In this document: piece by piece, positions 48,101-59,627 of the stretch
Layout of the letters: the number at the start of each line of letters is the position of its first letter
Numbering within the stretch: position 1 is the first letter of the stretch
Source: Chaetorhynchus papuensis
Lineage: Eukaryota; Chordata; Aves; Passeriformes; Rhipiduridae
Assembly (NCBI GenBank): GCA_013396525.1
Contig: VWYX01000881.1
Span: 186,001 to 250,000, forward strand
Length of the DNA: 64,000 nt
Direction of reading: 5' to 3'
Notes under the pieces: model-generated
Databases searched by the model: none
Told to the model about the DNA's origin: nothing
The model's input: only the letters and a program-made list of their open reading frames with translations
Program-made: the position numbers and the translations under genes

Positions 48101-49829
48101 CCACAAGTGCAATGCCCTGTCCTGCCATGTCCCAGTATTCAGAGCACACACTCTGTAAGCAAGGTAGTGCACTGAAGGACATGCAATGCAGTCCTGACAG
48201 CTTGTGAAGAAGGTGGGAATCATTCTTTACATAAAGCCGTTTTTCAGCTGCCAAGGCACTACTGATCTGATGTGGGAAGCCTATGGCACCCCTGTGGATG
48301 CATCTGGATACATGAGTTACAAGACACATCATTACTTAAGAGCACATGCACTCCTCTGGCTGTGTGTGCCATTTAGCTGGTATTAATCCATGACAGTAGA
48401 TTATTTGTTGCTCTAAAGGACTGACACACAATGGCAGCTATTTTGCACAGAAACAAGGCTTTAGGCTCTTTCCTGTGAACAGCCTGCAATTTCCTGTCTG
48501 TTTAGGGGCAAAGAGGGGCGAGCTTGTTAAGGAGCAAGGCATGTTCTCTCATTCTGCTCCACTCCCCAAATCTACATCAAGACACCCACCAGATACTGGC
48601 TCCTGTGCCAGGCTGAACATGTGTTCCTGGCTGGCCATGCTCAGTGGGTGTTTTTCACTGTGAGAGCTGGTATGAGAAATTTTATTACAATCTGTGCTGA
48701 GGACTCTTCATGTTGTGTCCTTTGCTGCTTCTATGGCTGATGAGACTAAAAGCTGGACTGTCATACTCCATGTTACTCATGGGCATCCCTCATTCCATCT
48801 GCAGGAGGTTCCAAATCATGGAAGGTTTCATCACAGCACCCCAGATATCTTCTGCATCTTCGTACACAGCATATAGATACTGACCTGTGTAACCATTGTA
48901 AACTGCCCACTGCACAGGCACACACAGCTCAGAGCCTTCGGAATTTGAATTTGTTTGTAAAAAGCTAGACAGATCATTCCCAAAAGTGCTGTACTGCTGC
49001 TGGGAAATTTTCTCATGAGTAAAACTGTGCCCATGAGCAGATGCATATGCAACCAACTATTGGACAGGGTTCTTTCTCCTCGTGTACCTCCCACACTGCA
49101 ACCCCATTACACACATGCCAAGTCCCCAAGGGTCACACAAGCAAAAGAGATTTGGAAGCAGCCTTCTGACATGTAATTCCAGAAGTGCAGGAATCTGGTA
49201 TGGCAGATGAGGGTAGGAGGCTGTGAGATCCTCTACAATGCCTGTGTGTGACTGGATGGCTTGCAAAGAACTGCCCTATTTTGTGTGTGCACCACCCTAA
49301 CATACAGCATGCTGTGCTTTTCTGTAACTTAGGGACTTGTTTAATTTGTTTCAGGGCACAGCCACAGTGTGAAATTAGAGCTGCAGTGGGGATATCTAGG
49401 GTACCAGGACTCTGGAATAGAAAAGAACTCATTGTAAGAAGACACAGATACATGCAAAGCATGACTACAATTTTGGTTCTGATTGATTCTAAAGCCCTGA
49501 TATACAACAGTAGTACACCACTTCAGCCAGTCATTTCATTGGTCCCTCTCTGTTCCTTTCAAACAAAATTTTCAGACAGTCAAAATGTCTAAGTTACTAT
49601 ATTCCATATGGCTTTATAAATTGTGAGTCATGAATTTTACAAAAGCACCTGTTCCACCTTCTAAACAACCCTGTACAATCTTCTTTTTGGACCGGTTGGA
49701 ACTTGTTCTACCTGTGATCACAGTTAAAATTAATGTAGTTTCTTGCAGTGACTTTATGATGTGTATCCCCTATTGCTGCTCTATGCGCAGACGTGATTCC
49801 CGTGCCTTTCTGTGTCTTTAAAACTGGGT
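45141..49829. other. Unique DNA, no recognised gene or repeat family
   Basis: AT-leaning sequence. Frames at 45884-46108, 46480-46731, 48081-48332, 48790-49094 and 49133-49507 (all minus) lack domains and splice support. No RNA gene was recognised. Confidence 0.45.
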
Positions 49830-50378
49830 GGAAGAGAAAAAAAAAAAAAAAAGCCAGACAAACTTTTCAAAGCAGTTTTGTGCTCCAGGGTCACTGCTGT
49901 CTCTCTCTGCGTGCTTCTGTGGTAGCAAGAGTGGAGGAAGCACTCTTTGCTGCTTTTCAGGCAGCTTTCAGCTCCTTTTCTCTGGAGAGAGATGGAGAGT
50001 TAAACTCCTTTGTTCCCCTGGGACTTTGGCTTCTTCTCTTCTGGAACTGTTTGGAGCACCAAAACATCAGAACCTCACCAGGAGACCTTACACCTGCCCA
50101 GAAGGGGGGGCCCCCCACACTGCACTCCAGCTCCAAAGAGGGAAGAGAGAGAGACCAAACCTACAGAAGGACTCTGAAATCTTCCCAGGTTCTCTCCACA
50201 GCGAGGTTTTATTATTTAGCATGATTCTGTTCCCATGTGTCTGTTAAATAAATAGGGGTTTTTTTCTTCCCTTTCCTCTGAGGAAATTTTTTTTTCCCGA
50301 ACGTGGTGGGGGAGATGTGGTTGTAACCTGCCTTCTATCAGAGGATATTTTCCTCCAAATTTGTCTCAAACTGGCACA
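49830..50378 (+). mobile_element. LTR-like element of an avian endogenous retrovirus (family C)
   Basis: The segment ends ctcctccaaatttgtctca-type sequence followed by aactggcaca. It has an AATAAA poly(A) signal at 50247-50252, a cccgaacgtggtgggggag block and an earlier gtttggagcaccaaaaca block. This arrangement is one I associate with a songbird retroviral LTR. The 3' end at CA (50377-50378) is reasonably firm. The 5' end is uncertain, because a poly-A at 49839-49853 confuses it and no clean target duplication was found. No retroviral coding sequence is attached. The plus-strand frames at 49793-50224 and 49828-50247 run through it and are not genes. Confidence 0.6.
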
Positions 50379-51319
50379 TAAAGCTATTATGAAAATGTAG
50401 AATTTTACTGACACTTACCATTCCTGAATTAGAAAATGTGTCTAAACATCCAGAGGTTCTAAAGTCTTCCATAGTGGTCTCCTAGGAAATTTTCTTCCAT
50501 TTAGTGGCAATGGATATCTAGGTCTGTAACATCCAAAAATGGTTTCTGATTTAGAAACTGTAAATGCTTTGATTCATTCTGAATGTATTTTGCAGAATGC
50601 TGTGTGCCTCCAATGCAACAGGCTAGTGAATTAGTCCACCAAAACCACAAAAGGTCTGTAAATTCCCTTGTAAGACTTTAAACTGAAATATAAAAAGATA
50701 CAAATTACTTGAGCTTTCCAAGTATGACAGCAAATCCTTCGAAGCTTTTAATTAAATTACAGAGCTTTAGTGGGAACCTTGCTAGCTGAATTTTTCTTGC
50801 ATGCTTTCTGGTATGTTCCCTTGTTTCAGTTCCTTGCAATTTCCTTCATATTGCTGATTGCACACGGTTCCCATTCCTTACTGTCTGTCTTCCAATTTAA
50901 ATGTTCTAATCCCTTAAACAGACATCTATTACTTCTGGCATGGCATTGTACCAGCATAGCTGTGGCTATTTAACACTATTGGTAGTCTATTTTTAGGCAT
51001 AATCCTAGTAAAGGTACATGTCTTATGTTGTCAACTCTCTAGCTGAATACTGCAAGATTCTTCCATGAACTTTAGAAGAGGGTAAAAAAATCTATGCAAT
51101 AAATATGAAATAAAGCATGACAAATACCTAAATCCAAAGAGCACCATTTCTGTAACATTTATTTTTTCATTAGGTGGTCTTTATTCTGATGTTGTGGATG
51201 TCTGACTGTGAGGCCAAGCAGGAATTACTAGAACAGAATGCAAATTACCTAGGAGTGGAAAGCAAAATGAGGGTCAGAGCAGTAAGCATTTGCACTTAAG
51301 TACGATCCACTGGACTTTG
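50379..51319. other. Unique DNA, no recognised feature
   Basis: AT-rich, with no frame of note apart from a 67-codon plus frame at 50770-50973 without support. Confidence 0.5.
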
Positions 51320-52425
51320 CATGGAGTTCTCTCTTCAGAGATCTCATTTCCCAGGGCACAACCCTAACAGCTCACTAGGAGCAGATGGAATTCATCTAAG
51401 AGCTCTAAACCAACCGAAGGATGAAACAGCACCGCTGCAAGCCGCGGTGTGTAACCGCTCCCTGGGAATCGTCTGTGTCAGGGGATGGGAAGGTGGGGAA
51501 ATTACTGATTTTTACAAAGGATTCCAGGGGTGATCTGAGGAACTACAGATGGGTGAACATGATGTCTTCGTTCAGCAAATCAGTAGAAGCTCCTGCAAGG
51601 AACAGAATGAGCAGACACATGGAAAAATATATTGGGAAGCACTCCATTAAGCATCTGTAAAAGGAAGACACACTTCAAAAGCCTACTGGCATTTTTTTGC
51701 AGAAATTGGCAAATAAGTAAACAAGGTGAATTAAAGTGCATTTTTACAATTAAATGGAGAAAAAGAAAGCCCTTAAAAAGGAAGTCTCATGGGCTGAGAA
51801 GATTGAATTCATTTGAATGAATAAGCAATTAAAAAATATTAAAAAAAAGTAGGAATGCAGTTTTCCCACTGGAAGGAAATCACCAACACAATCCTTTGGG
51901 ACTTTTTGCCAGGATCTGTGCTGCTCAGCAAAGTCTTAAATGACCTGGAAAAGGTGATGAATAATGGGAGAACAGAGACTGCTGATTCCATTACAGTTAT
52001 CTCAGGGATTAAAATCAAAAGCTGACTGTGCAAAGCTGCAGAAAAGCACTGGGATCATGGACAACTTGAGATAAAATGGCAGATGAAATTCCATGTAGGA
52101 TATCGCAAAATGGTGGACATAATTATGGAAACTGATAAAGTCTGTTCATAAATTAAAAAACAAAACATGAAGATGTCAACTCCATACCCAGTAAGGGGTC
52201 AAAAAGCAACCAAATTATTTGAAAAGCCCCAGAAAACAAACCAGAGCACACTTCAAAAAATGTGTGGTGAACCAGAATTTTTAATAACATGGGCAGTTTT
52301 TGTTCTCTCATCTTTGAAAGGATGAAGTAGACTTAGAAAAGTTGCAGGAAAAGGCAAAAAGGGTACAAAGAAAAGTAAGAAAAGTTTCTTTATGAAGAAT
52401 CTGCAAACAGGCCTCTTCAAGTTGC
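51320..52425 (+). repeat. Ancient CR1 LINE body (ORF2, reverse-transcriptase region)
   Basis: Blocks appear in the order of a CR1 ORF2. First ggggtgatctgaggaactac (CR1: AGAGGTGATCCTGGCAATTA), then aggaacagaatgagcagaca (an AAGAACAGAATTATAAAACA type block). Next come taaatgacctggaaaaggtg (CAATGATCTGGAAAAGGGGG), aaatggcagatgaaattcca (AAATGGCAGATGAAATTCAA) and finally ttgcaggaaaaggcaaaaag. Stops and indels break all frames. The type is the one seen as old copies in turtles and crocodilians as well as birds, so the insertion probably predates modern birds. Only short shadow frames remain (51421-51660). Confidence 0.8.
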
Positions 52426-54022
52426 ATGTGTCCTTCTACTCTTCTTCCCTGCTTCCCTCCTTCCTCTGTATGGAGTCCTGTGTTTCTACCAAGACTTCCA
52501 CAGCCTTCCCAGACAAATCAAGGGGTCAAAACACAAGCTGTTGGGACTTTCTCTTCTAACTCAGAGTTAGATGGAAGGCTTCTTCCATCTTCCCATATTC
52601 CTTCTCCAAGGCAGGAAATGAATGTGGATTCACTGCACTAATAAACAAAGGTAAAAAAAAATCCTTTTGAGTTTTTTATCTCTTTCCTGCATCACAGCCT
52701 TGTCAACAAGATTTTTACTGATTATCACACATTGACTTCTCCAGTTTGAATGCAGAGACTGCTTTCAGTGCAGAGCTTCTCTGTGAGTTAAGAACTGCAG
52801 TGGCAGACTCTCCCAGCTGGAAGTTACTTTCAGAGCTGACTGTAAACTCCTCCCACTTCACAGCTTATAAAAATCTCAGCCCTCCCTCTGCTTTTGCCTG
52901 ATGGAGAGGTGGTACTACTCTTTAAGGATGTTTCACTCTTACCTCTCGCATATGGGAAGCTGGACTTTATTTGAAAACTGGAGCACAGGTACTACAATTG
53001 CCAAGGGGTGCACATGCCCTGATTGCTTCATCTTAAAATTTACCTCTGAGCAGTTTTGAGTCTGATGGAAAATCACTCCAACTTAAGAGCTGTGTTAATG
53101 GATTCCCACTCATTTGAGTGGGACAGACACTCAGTTACTGAGAAACCCACTGCTTCACTCCTTGGATTGTACCTATCCAAAGACCTGTGCAATTCAGTTC
53201 AGGAAGAATGGGACTGATGGGCTGTGGGTGGGAAGCTGCCCTTTGTACAGGCTCTACAAAGACTTTCCACGAGGTGCAGATCGATACATTCCTATGAACT
53301 TGTACACAAAAGCCTTTCCCTGCTGGAGATGATTTGTTTTTACACTGTCTATAGAAGTGTCCAATTATACAGATTACACAGATTTCTCCTTTGCTTGGTT
53401 CCCTACAGCCTGAAGCACTCATCTTCATTAACTTAGTGTCACATATTTTTGTGAGCATCAGAAACCCAATGGAAGGCTGAGTGTAGCACTGTAGAAAGAA
53501 GATTGCTAGTCACTATAAAAATGCAAAGCACAACCAAGAGAGGGTGCTTTAATTTCAGATAGACAGCTGTAAAATTGCTTAGCAAAGATAGCTGGAAATT
53601 TGCTTGTAGTTCTTCCCAATTGCAATGCAGAGGTGAATGGCTGCGTACTGATAAAGCCATCTGTCTTGTGGGTGCCTGGAGGAAGCCTCTGCACCAAAGC
53701 AATATTGCCAGTTTTACAGTTAATATCCTGGTGCACAATACTCTTGAGCTGAGAGCTGGATTGCAGACATTTCTGCTGCCTTAGGGTATCCCAGAGCACA
53801 GCATGCCCGGTTGTAATGACTCTTGTTCAAAAGCACAGGCTGCTGGATTGGGAAGGGGGATGAATAATGCTGTAGGGCATAATGCATTGCCAGCACACCA
53901 TTCCATGCACTGAGATAATATTCAGGTCCATGGACTCAGATTTGAACCCGAAGAAGAGAAAGAACAACTGTCAGTAGAATGCTTTGGTTGGGTAGGTTTT
54001 TCAGATGGCATGCATAACCTGG
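52426..54022. other. Unique DNA left of the nested LTRs
   Basis: No feature recognised. Overlapping opposed frames near 53114-53799 (72-107 codons) have no domain. The final bases cctgg (54018-54022) may be the left target duplication of the outer LTR. Confidence 0.5.
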
Positions 54023-54107
54023 AGTGCTGGTTTTGACCGGGGTAGAATTAATTCCCAGTAGCTGCTGGGGGCTGTTTTGGATTTGTGCTGAAAACAGGGT
54101 TGATATT

Positions 54108-55190
54108 TGTATTGGGTTTGTGTGGGCAGGTTTTGGTAGTGCAGGGGCTACAGCAGGGGTTTCTGTGAGCAGCTGCCAGAAGCTTCCTCCATGTCCAGCA
54201 GAGCCAATGCCAGACAGCTCCAAGACGGACCCACTGCTGGCCAAGGCAGAGCCAATCAGGAATGACAGTAACACCCCTGTGATAACACAGTTAAGAAGGC
54301 AAAGAAAAATTACATCTGTAGCACATCTGTAATTACAGCCAGAGAAGAGCAGAGTGAAAATATGTGAGAGGGACAGCCCTGCAGACACCAAGGTCAGTGN
54401 NNNNNNNNNNNNNNNNNNNNNNNNNNNNNNNNNNNNNNNNNNNNNNNNNNNNNNNNNNNNNNNNNNNNNNNNNNNNNNNNNNNNNNNNNNNNNNNNNNNN
54501 NNNNNNNNNNNNNNNNNNNNNNNNNNNNNNNNNNNNNNNNNNNNNNNNNNNNNNNNNNNNNNNNNNNNNNNNNNNNNNNNNNNNNNNNNNNNNNNNNNNN
54601 NNNNNNNNNNNNNNNNNNNNNNNNNNNNNNNNNNNNNNNNNNNNNNNNNNNNNNNNNNNNNNNNNNNNNNNNNNNNNNNNNNNNNNNNNNNNNNNNNNNN
54701 NNNNNNNNNNNNNNNNNNNNNNNNNNNNNNNNNNNNNNNNNNNNNNNNNNNNNNNNNNNNNNNNNNNNNNNNNNNNNNNNNNNNNNNNNNNNNNNNNNNN
54801 NNNNNNNNNNNNNNNNNNNNNNNNNNNNNNNNNNNNNNNNNNNNNNNNNNNNNNNNNNNNNNNNNNNNNNNNNNNNNNNNNNNNNNNNNNNNNNNNNNNN
54901 NNNNNNNNNNNNNNNNNNNNNNNNNNNNNNNNNNNNNNNNNNNNNNNNNNNNNNNNNNNNNNNNNNNNNNNNNNNNNNNNNNNNNNTGATTTGTGTAGTA
55001 ATAAATTCATTTAACATCCCCAAGTTGAGTCTCTTTTGCCTGTGATGCTATTTGATGAGTGATCTCTCCTGGTCCTGAACTCAACTCAGAAACCCTTTGT
55101 TGTATTTTCTCTCCTCTGTCCCGCTGCGGAGGGGAGCAAGAGACGGGCTTTGGTGAGTGTCTGGAATCCAGCTGGGGTCAACCCACTACA
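54108..55190 (+). mobile_element. Inner solo LTR (family B, copy 2) nested in the outer LTR
   Basis: It starts tgtattgggtttgtgtgg and ends caacccactaca. It matches the copy at 10967-12043 along both flanks of a gap, sharing the long block gtgagcagctgccagaagc and the 3' end with AATAAA at 55000-55005. Length including the gap is 1083 bp, close to the 1077 bp of copy 1. The flanking pentamers atatt (54103-54107) and gtaat (55191-55195) each differ by one base from ataat, the sequence expected at this point of the outer LTR. They therefore look like a decayed 5-bp target duplication. Compared with copy 1 it keeps about 15 bp (gctggccaaggcagagcc region) that copy 1 lacks. Confidence 0.87.
54400..54986. 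other. Assembly gap (587 N) inside the inner LTR
   Basis: The gap falls exactly on the part that in copy 1 is the GC-rich tandem-repeat core (about 11245-11860). The four frames listed across it are artefacts. Confidence 1.
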
Positions 55191-55641
55191 GTAATATGGG
55201 GATGTTTTCACTGTTGCCGAGCACTGCTCCAACAATCAAGGCCTTTTCTGTTCCTCACCTCATCCCACCAGTGAGGTGGTTAGAGGTGCACGGGGAGTTG
55301 GGAGGGGACAGCTGACCCCAACTGATCCAGGGGATATCCAATACCGTGTGGGGTCATGCTCAGTATGTAAAGCCGGGGGAAGGAGGGGATGTCTGGAGTG
55401 ATGGAGTCTGTCACTATGACATGTGAGGGAGCCCTGCTTCCCTGGGGATTGCTGAACACCTGTCTGCCTGTGGTAAGTGGTGAATTTATTTTGTTTTCCT
55501 TGTGCATGTGGCTTTTGCTTTACCTATTAAACTGTCTTTAAACTGTCACTTTTGCTCTTTTGATTCTCTCCCCTGTCCTGCTACCAGGGAGAGTGAGTGC
55601 CTGTGTGGTGAGTAGGAGCTGAATGTGGTTAAACCACAACA

Positions 55642-57339
55642 TCTGGCTATTCACAAAGAATGACAACAATTTATGGGCTCAGCAAGAAAAAAAAGTGACA
55701 AAGACTGGCCTAGTTTGGCTTTCTAAAATATAGTTTTATGTTTTTTGTATAATTTTAGACTTTTTTCTTTGGTTCTCTTCAAGCTAAATACCATTCAAGA
55801 GACTGCTGTACAAAGCAACTACGATTTCAGGACACCAGTGATTCGTATGATCAGCCTTGGACAACTGGAGCTGCACCAAGGTTGACAGAGAGGTCCCATA
55901 GTTGCTATTCAAAAGACTAATGATCCTCTTGGAAATACTTGCTCAATGTCATCTCATCTCTGTGACTTATCTCCCAAGTTTTCCACTGCTCTCATTTGAA
56001 AATTCAAGTCTCAGGTTACCCACGAGAACGATGTCAAGCACAGAGCAGAACGTGTCTGTGGGTCACCTTCACAACCTATGAGGGAAAAGCGACACTTGTG
56101 TCTCCTTCCCTCCTGTTCACACCACCTCAGTAAGCCACTGTTGCCAGCTGCTTCCCAGGATCTGCCCATGTTCAAACTCTCACTCTGAGGTACCTGCAAG
56201 GTTGACTGAGACCACTTTTCACTTTGCAAGGCCTTGCAAATTATGGAAAAAGTAGATGGAGAGCGGACTTTTAGAAACACAACAGTCAGCAAAGTCTTTG
56301 TGCCTCAGGTAGCCTGACAAGGACACCTGAACTGTTTTTGGCTTGATAATGAACTTTGATGTTTTTTGCTTATGCATAAAGGGATCAGACTGAAAGAAAG
56401 GATAGCACCAGGACACTTTGACAGAAATGCTGCTTTTTTCCCCCCTAAAACTTCCAGTGCAGGGGAGAGTTGAGGAAACTTTTGGAACCCCGCAAGACGT
56501 TTTGTATTAGTGGTGAGCCAGATCCTTGGAGCTGAAGGCTCTGTGTTGTTTGTCTGAAGGGGCTTAGACAGCCACAGTTCAATTAATGTTTCTGATGAAT
56601 CCTTACACTGATCTTACCTTAGAGTTTAGATAGCTCATGCTGATGCTGACAGTTAACGTGCCTGTGCTGCAGCCTAGAAATCTGCTCAGGGAACCTGTTC
56701 TGTAAGAAACTGAAAATTTACATATCCCACTATAAAAGTGTGAACGCGACTTTGCAAGCAAACTTCTGCATCTCAAACCTGTTTTATTCATCACCAGTTA
56801 ATGAACTTGTTGCAGGGATCTTTCTTCAACTACCAGATGGAAGAAATGCAACACAACAGATAATACAAACAATAGACACCTTTGTAAATAAAACTACGGA
56901 TCACATCTTGCAGGAAAAGAAAATAAATATGAATTTTCCCTTGATGTTTAAAAATAAAGAATATTACACAACAATCATTCTTAACTAATGCAAATCATTC
57001 CCTGCAGAGCAACAAATTGAAAACACCTAAGATAAATTTGAGAGGCCATTTGCTTTGAATACTTTTCAATTGTTCTGCTTCCCCCTAAACATATTTTAAA
57101 ACACAATTTTAGAGGGTCTTTTGTACAGTGTCTTTAGTTTGGATTCTTATCCTCATCTGAAGAACAATAAGCTTGTTTTTGTAGAAAACTGAAGAAATAC
57201 TTGTTGACAAGTATTATACCCAGTGCCACATGACTTTCTGATGGAAACAAAAAGAGCCTATAATACAATAAATACATGTTAAATACATTAGAAATCCACT
57301 AGATTATTTCAGTTTTTTGTTTTCAAAAAGAAGGTACAA
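55642..57339. other. Unique DNA between the LTR nest and an old CR1
   Basis: A TATAAA at 56731-56736 is followed by an 82-codon plus frame at 56740-56988, but that frame begins with GTG, not ATG, and has no domain, so it is not called. Minus frames at 56011-56416 are also unsupported. Confidence 0.5.
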
Positions 57340-58350
57340 ATAGGGAATCATGACTGAATAATGTTATTTCTCTTTGAATCCCATAAAGATTAGTACTAGA
57401 ACTTGACATGCTCAGCATTTTTACCGACAAACTGGAATAAAACATAATCATTGCTGGTAAAACTTGCAGATGTCACCAGGATTAGCAGATAGTCAATACT
57501 AGTGAAAGCAGTACAGGCACACAAAATGATCCATAATTTACTAATCTAGACATAGTAAAAAAACCTGAAGCTAATACCACCAAACAGAAAGACAAACGTT
57601 TACGAACATTAAGTACGGAACCAAGGACTAAATCCTGGAAAGCAATAAATTTCAAGAGTACTTGTCTACTATTAAAAATAATTCAACATAGACTTCCTAT
57701 ACAATCCTATGGCAAGAAATTGATCCAAAACCAATGAAACAGTGAGTACAAAAGTTGGCACTGCTGAGATTTTAAATGAATGCTAAGTTTCTATGTTCAG
57801 TTCCAGCAGACTTGTTTCCTAAATGGTGGGAAAAAAATGGAGAGAATGTATGAGAGAGCCACAAAACAAAGATGGAGGCTAAGAAAATGCCTTAAATCAA
57901 ATAGTTTAAAGAGATAATACTTAGGGTGTCAAAAAGAAGGTTGCCTTGTAGCTCGATTAGTGTTCAAAAACTTTCACAGACAGAAGATAGTGGATAGGGA
58001 GAGACTACTTAATGTAGTGAAGAAAAGCACACCAACAACTAATGGCTGAAAGTTAAATCTAGACAAATTCAAGTTTAAAATAAGGCACATGATTCCAAGC
58101 ATGAAAGTGATTGAGTACTGGAATACATGACTAAAGAAGGGGCTAAGTCTTCATTCCTTGATGTCTTTAAATCAAGCTGGCCTGTCTCTGAATACGACTT
58201 GCTTTAGAAAAAAACACAAATTGTGCTTTTGTCAGACTGGTCTTTGCCCTGAAGTAAAGGAAAAATTTATGACCAGGGATCTAGATGGGGTCAGAGAAGA
58301 TAATCTCATGTCCTTTTCAGTCTTACCTTCCATGAATCTATCAATTTACT
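57340..58350 (+). repeat. Ancient CR1 LINE, ORF2 end and 3' terminus
   Basis: In order: agtactagaacttgacatgc with cagcatttttaccgacaaac (CR1: CCAGTACTGTTCAA ... TTTATTAATGACTTGG), aaaacttgcagatgtcacca (AAAATTTGCAGATGACACCA), and ttaaatctagacaaattcaa (TTGAAGCTAGACAAATTCAG). Then gatgtctttaaatcaagctg and a terminus tctagatggggtcagagaa followed by tcttaccttccatgaatcta. The CATGAATCTATC end is the old-type CR1 tail (TTGGAATCTATGAATCTATG) rather than the modern avian one. All frames are broken. Confidence 0.82.
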
Positions 58351-59553
58351 GAATGAGTATAGAGAAAAAACGTTCTGATTTTTGCCATCTGGATAACAAC
58401 GTGATCCATAGCAGATTGTAAATCATACGGTAATAAATATATGTCAGAAGCCATGGAGATGAATATATTCTTGTAATGCCTTCTAATTTAGAAATTTTTG
58501 AGTTATTTAATATTTTACACATTAATTTTATTCTGTGAATTGAATTAAGGTGAAAGGGTTAAGCAGACAGGCTAAATGAAACACTGTGCCATGTACTTAG
58601 TTTAATGTGGTTGGAAAAATCAATGAACTTTGGTCTGTCAGTGTGCAATCACAGATTTAATTGAATAACATGTCAAGTATTTTAAACTGTTTACCAATGT
58701 AAATAGAATCCAGCACCATAGTCATGGTAATGAGCCAAGAAGCTTTCCCTGAATTCCAATCAGATTTGAACATGACCTTCATTTTAAGCTCCTACATGCC
58801 AGACAGAGATCAAACAGCTATAATTATGTCTACGGAGTTCAGTGATTACACCTGTGATTCTGAAAAAAACCTGTATTTGGTATTGATTCCTTCTGTAGAA
58901 TCCAGGTAATGGCTGATCAGTTTGGTATTCCTAGCAATGGTTACACTTTCTTTGCACATTTATAGTCACTTCCACTTAGTTATTGTCACTGGGAGGAGGA
59001 ATGAATCACACAGCAAGCTTTTACTGAGTCCACTGAGAAATGGTGGAGGCTCTTTGTGCATGATCACATGATGGGAACAAGAAGAACAGGAGAAGCATCT
59101 CCTCAGTTTGTGCTGGGTGAATTCCAGGCACAGCTGTACAACAGCTCCTTACTCTTCTTCTCCTTTTCCTTTCTACCACTCCCAAGCAGTTGCTTCACAG
59201 AAGAAGCCATGAAAGCATCAAGGAGAGGGGGTCACAGCCCTGCCCAGGCTTGAAGAGCTTGCCACTGCCAGACCAGCATCAGGAGCAAGCGATGTTTTGG
59301 TCATGCAACACGCACATTCCCATCCTTTTCTCAGATGCAGTAAACAATCTTTTTCATTCCTTTTTTCTTTTTTAAGAAGATGCAGATGTCTGCAATGCAG
59401 ATGTTTTCATGACTTACCTATTTATGCTTCCATACCAGTCAACATAAAGCCCTAAATTCTTCCATTGGTACCATTGCTCCAATTGTAAAACAGATGTCTA
59501 GCAGCAGTTAGTTATATCAGGCTATTTAATCCCAGGGATTAGAAAATTCTTTA
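58351..59553. other. Unique DNA, no recognised gene
   Basis: The one item of note is a 61-codon plus frame at 58724-58909, which ends at a donor-like sequence tccag|gtaatg (GT at 58906). It looks mildly protein-like but has no recognised domain and no convincing acceptor, so it is only mentioned. Confidence 0.45.
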
Positions 59554-59627
59554 GGATAGGCAGCTCAGATGGTAAAAGCTATACTGCAGACATCTGAAGT
59601 CAGGAGAAACGAATCCCACCCTACATG
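59554..59627 (+). repeat. tRNA-like sequence, probably a tRNA-derived SINE relic or pseudogene
   Basis: An A-box-like cagctcagatggtaaaagc (59561-59579) resembles the D-arm of tRNAs. It is followed at normal distance by a B-box-like agaaacgaatccc (59605-59617). The D stem AGCT/AGCT can pair. The anticodon stem has a mismatch, the T stem is poor and the acceptor ends pair only partly. It is therefore not called a working tRNA. No CR1-type tail follows, unlike known tRNA-CR1 hybrid SINEs of songbirds. Confidence 0.3.

Larger units (their letters stand above)
54023..55641 (+). mobile_element. Outer solo LTR (family A), split by a younger LTR
   Basis: The left part, 54023-54107, starts agtgctggttttgaccgg and ends ggttgatatt. 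The right part, 55191-55641, starts gtaatatggggatgttttc and ends gttaaaccacaaca. Joined, they follow one avian LTR of about 530 bp. A degenerate TATA box (tatgtaaag, 55364-55372) and an ATTAAA poly(A) signal (55526-55531) set the plus orientation. Flanks cctgg and tctgg (4 of 5 identical) may be the target duplication. No internal retroviral genes are present, so it was already a solo LTR or became one later. Confidence 0.82.

Noticed and set aside
54333..55023. Four frames of 209-225 codons on both strands
   Set aside because: They cross the 587-N gap inside the inner LTR and carry no real sequence beyond their ends.
56740..56988. 82-codon frame just after a TATAAA
   Set aside because: It starts with GTG, and the TATAAA is only a few bases upstream, too close to act as its promoter. 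No domain is recognised.
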